A stretch of 64,000 nucleotides of DNA, taken from Enterobacteriaceae bacterium. Its GTDB lineage: Bacteria > Pseudomonadota > Gammaproteobacteria > Enterobacterales > Enterobacteriaceae. The stretch is from NCBI GenBank assembly GCA_031261005.1, contig JAISKF010000001.1, positions 18,692-82,691 on the forward strand, in the 5' to 3' direction. Below, piece after piece: positions 63,193 through 64,000 of this stretch (its first letter is position 1; each line of letters starts with the position of its first letter). The notes under the pieces are model-generated. The model saw only the letters and a program-made list of their open reading frames with translations, was not told the origin of the DNA and did no database searches. Both the position numbers and the translations under genes were made by a program.

Positions 63193-63699
63193 TTACGCAT
63201 TAATAATTTGCGAAATTTCTATAGCGCACAAGTGATACTGGCGCGGGCAGGCTTGCCAAATCGCCAGCATACGCTGATATTTATCCCACATTTTGGTTTG
63301 TGAATTAAATCCATGCGTACCGGAATCAAAATGAGTATAGCGCCCCTCGGTATTCACCAGAAAACGCACATAACTTAAATAACGCGCTTCTGTTGCCGCA
63401 TCAAAACCAAGAAAAGCAATACGACGCTCATCAATTTCAGCTTTATCTTTCAGATGGTCACGCAAGTTTTCCAGCGAAACGCCCAGTGCATGATACATCT
63501 CCATAATATTAATAATAGTGCGGCAAGTCTCTTCGCTTAACTCACCAAATTCGCACTCCAGCTCTTTCATCTGTAACCCAAAACCACGCTCAACAATGGT
63601 CTGTAAACGACGATAACGATCGGCATTTTCCGAATCCATCATTGTCATTATTTTGTACTGATTTGAGAGGATTAGCCGTTGGGCATTAGTCATTTCCAC
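63193..63699 (-). CDS. yfbU: YfbU family protein
   Basis: 168 residues (E. coli 164), highly conserved with E. coli YfbU but of unknown function. Conserved: [49 protein letters not shown] and the C-terminal [19 protein letters not shown]. The start is GTG 63699, which gives the invariant MEMTN beginning; AGGAG lies nine bases upstream. Four extra residues lie near [10 protein letters not shown]. Confidence 0.92.
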   Translation of the reverse strand: MEMTNAQRLILSNQYKIMTMMDSENADRYRRLQTIVERGFGLQMKELECEFGELSEETCRTIINIMEMYHALGVSLENLRDHLKDKAEIDERRIAFLGFDAATEARYLSYVRFLVNTEGRYTHFDSGTHGFNSQTKMWDKYQRMLAIWQACPRQYHLCAIEISQIINA

Positions 63700-63854
63700 G
63701 ATAACAACTCCTAAGATGCAAAAAACAAATAAAATTCTGGATCATCATGAACGAATGGATAAGAGAATCTCATATTGCGTAACGGAGTGATAGCCATTTA
63801 CATATGACCAATAATTAGCTGTAACATTTCAGCCTGCTGTTGCTAAATACGCTA

Positions 63855-64000
63855 TTATTCATGATAAGGTTTTTCATCATCGTTCGATGTCATGAGTGTG
63901 ATATGTTCACGCATCGGGTCATAGGCTTCCGCTGTCCCCGTCAACATCTGGGGAACGCAGGGATTGTATTGATTGAGACCCTTGCGATTATCGGCACTGG
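63855..64000 (-). CDS. Unidentified protein, C-terminal part only
   Basis: Open frame on the minus strand from the window edge to TAA at 63855-63857, giving 47 residues: SADNRKGLNQYNPCVPQM and then LTGTAEAYDPMREHITL, ending DDEKPYHE. I do not recognise it. It is not YfbV or AckA, which follow yfbU in E. coli. The gap from yfbU (63700-63854) shows nothing else. Confidence 0.4.
   Translation of the reverse strand, partial: SADNRKGLNQYNPCVPQMLTGTAEAYDPMREHITLMTSNDDEKPYHE

Overview
This is a moderately AT-rich stretch of chromosome from a member of the Enterobacterales. Nearly all housekeeping products align along their full length with Escherichia coli proteins. The tmRNA tag peptide reads ANDENYALAA, pcnB has the AUU start codon known from E. 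coli, and the operators seen (LexA, FNR, Fur, TyrR, PhoB-like, sigma-32, sigma-E) have gammaproteobacterial form. I cannot name the genus. The base composition and the many G+C-rich intergenic palindromes point away from Escherichia/Salmonella, perhaps towards the Budviciaceae or Morganellaceae, but that is a guess.

Layout. (1) 1-2.1 kb: the 3' part of alaA, then yfbR. (2) 2.2-14.3 kb: an alkaline phosphatase behind a PhoB-like box, grcA/ung, the tri-haem peroxidase ccp, grpE/nadK, recN, bamE, rnfH-ratA, smpB, the tmRNA gene ssrA and a truncated ssrA-linked integrase. (3) 14.5-38.5 kb: a block in exactly the reverse order of the E. coli 3-minute region: mrcB, hrpB, sfsA, dksA, gluQ, pcnB, folK, [autotransporter], yadE, yadH, yadG, can, hpt, [POT transporter between two DUF1471 genes], yacC, speE, speD. 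(4) 38.6-41.9 kb: aroF-tyrA with TyrR boxes, and btsR without its sensor kinase. (5) 42.2-49.5 kb: the Fur-box-preceded yddA-yddB-pqqL locus (ABC exporter-like protein, TonB-dependent receptor, M16 protease), which resembles protease-associated iron/ferredoxin import systems. (6) 49.5-62 kb: pdxJ, recO-era-rnc, lepB-lepA, rseCBA-rpoE, trmN and srmB. (7) 62-64 kb: a small tail-collar protein, hxpA (yfbT), yfbU and an unidentified partial gene. In E. coli alaA-yfbR and yfbT-yfbU are almost adjacent; here about 60 kb of other chromosome lies between them.

The most distinctive feature is a family of 190-205 bp intergenic elements, present as full, half, deleted and core-amplified copies at about a dozen sites. 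Each has roughly 20-bp terminal inverted repeats (TAACC...GGATAAG type), two unlike AT-rich arms and a G+C-rich nested palindrome of the form CGTAGGGGCGGCAACCTGCC / mirror. They look like a non-autonomous, MITE-like family that settles next to stop codons. One copy supplies the srmB stop codon, two lie head to tail behind yadH, and one between recO and pdxJ carries three tandem cores with a period of about 131 bp.

Several stress and nutrient circuits can be read from the DNA: anaerobiosis (FNR at grcA and ccp), DNA damage (LexA at recN), heat (sigma-32 at grpE), envelope stress (sigma-E at rpoE), iron (Fur), phosphate (PhoB-like) and aromatic amino acids (TyrR). Operator calls are pattern matches made by eye and are not experimentally supported here.
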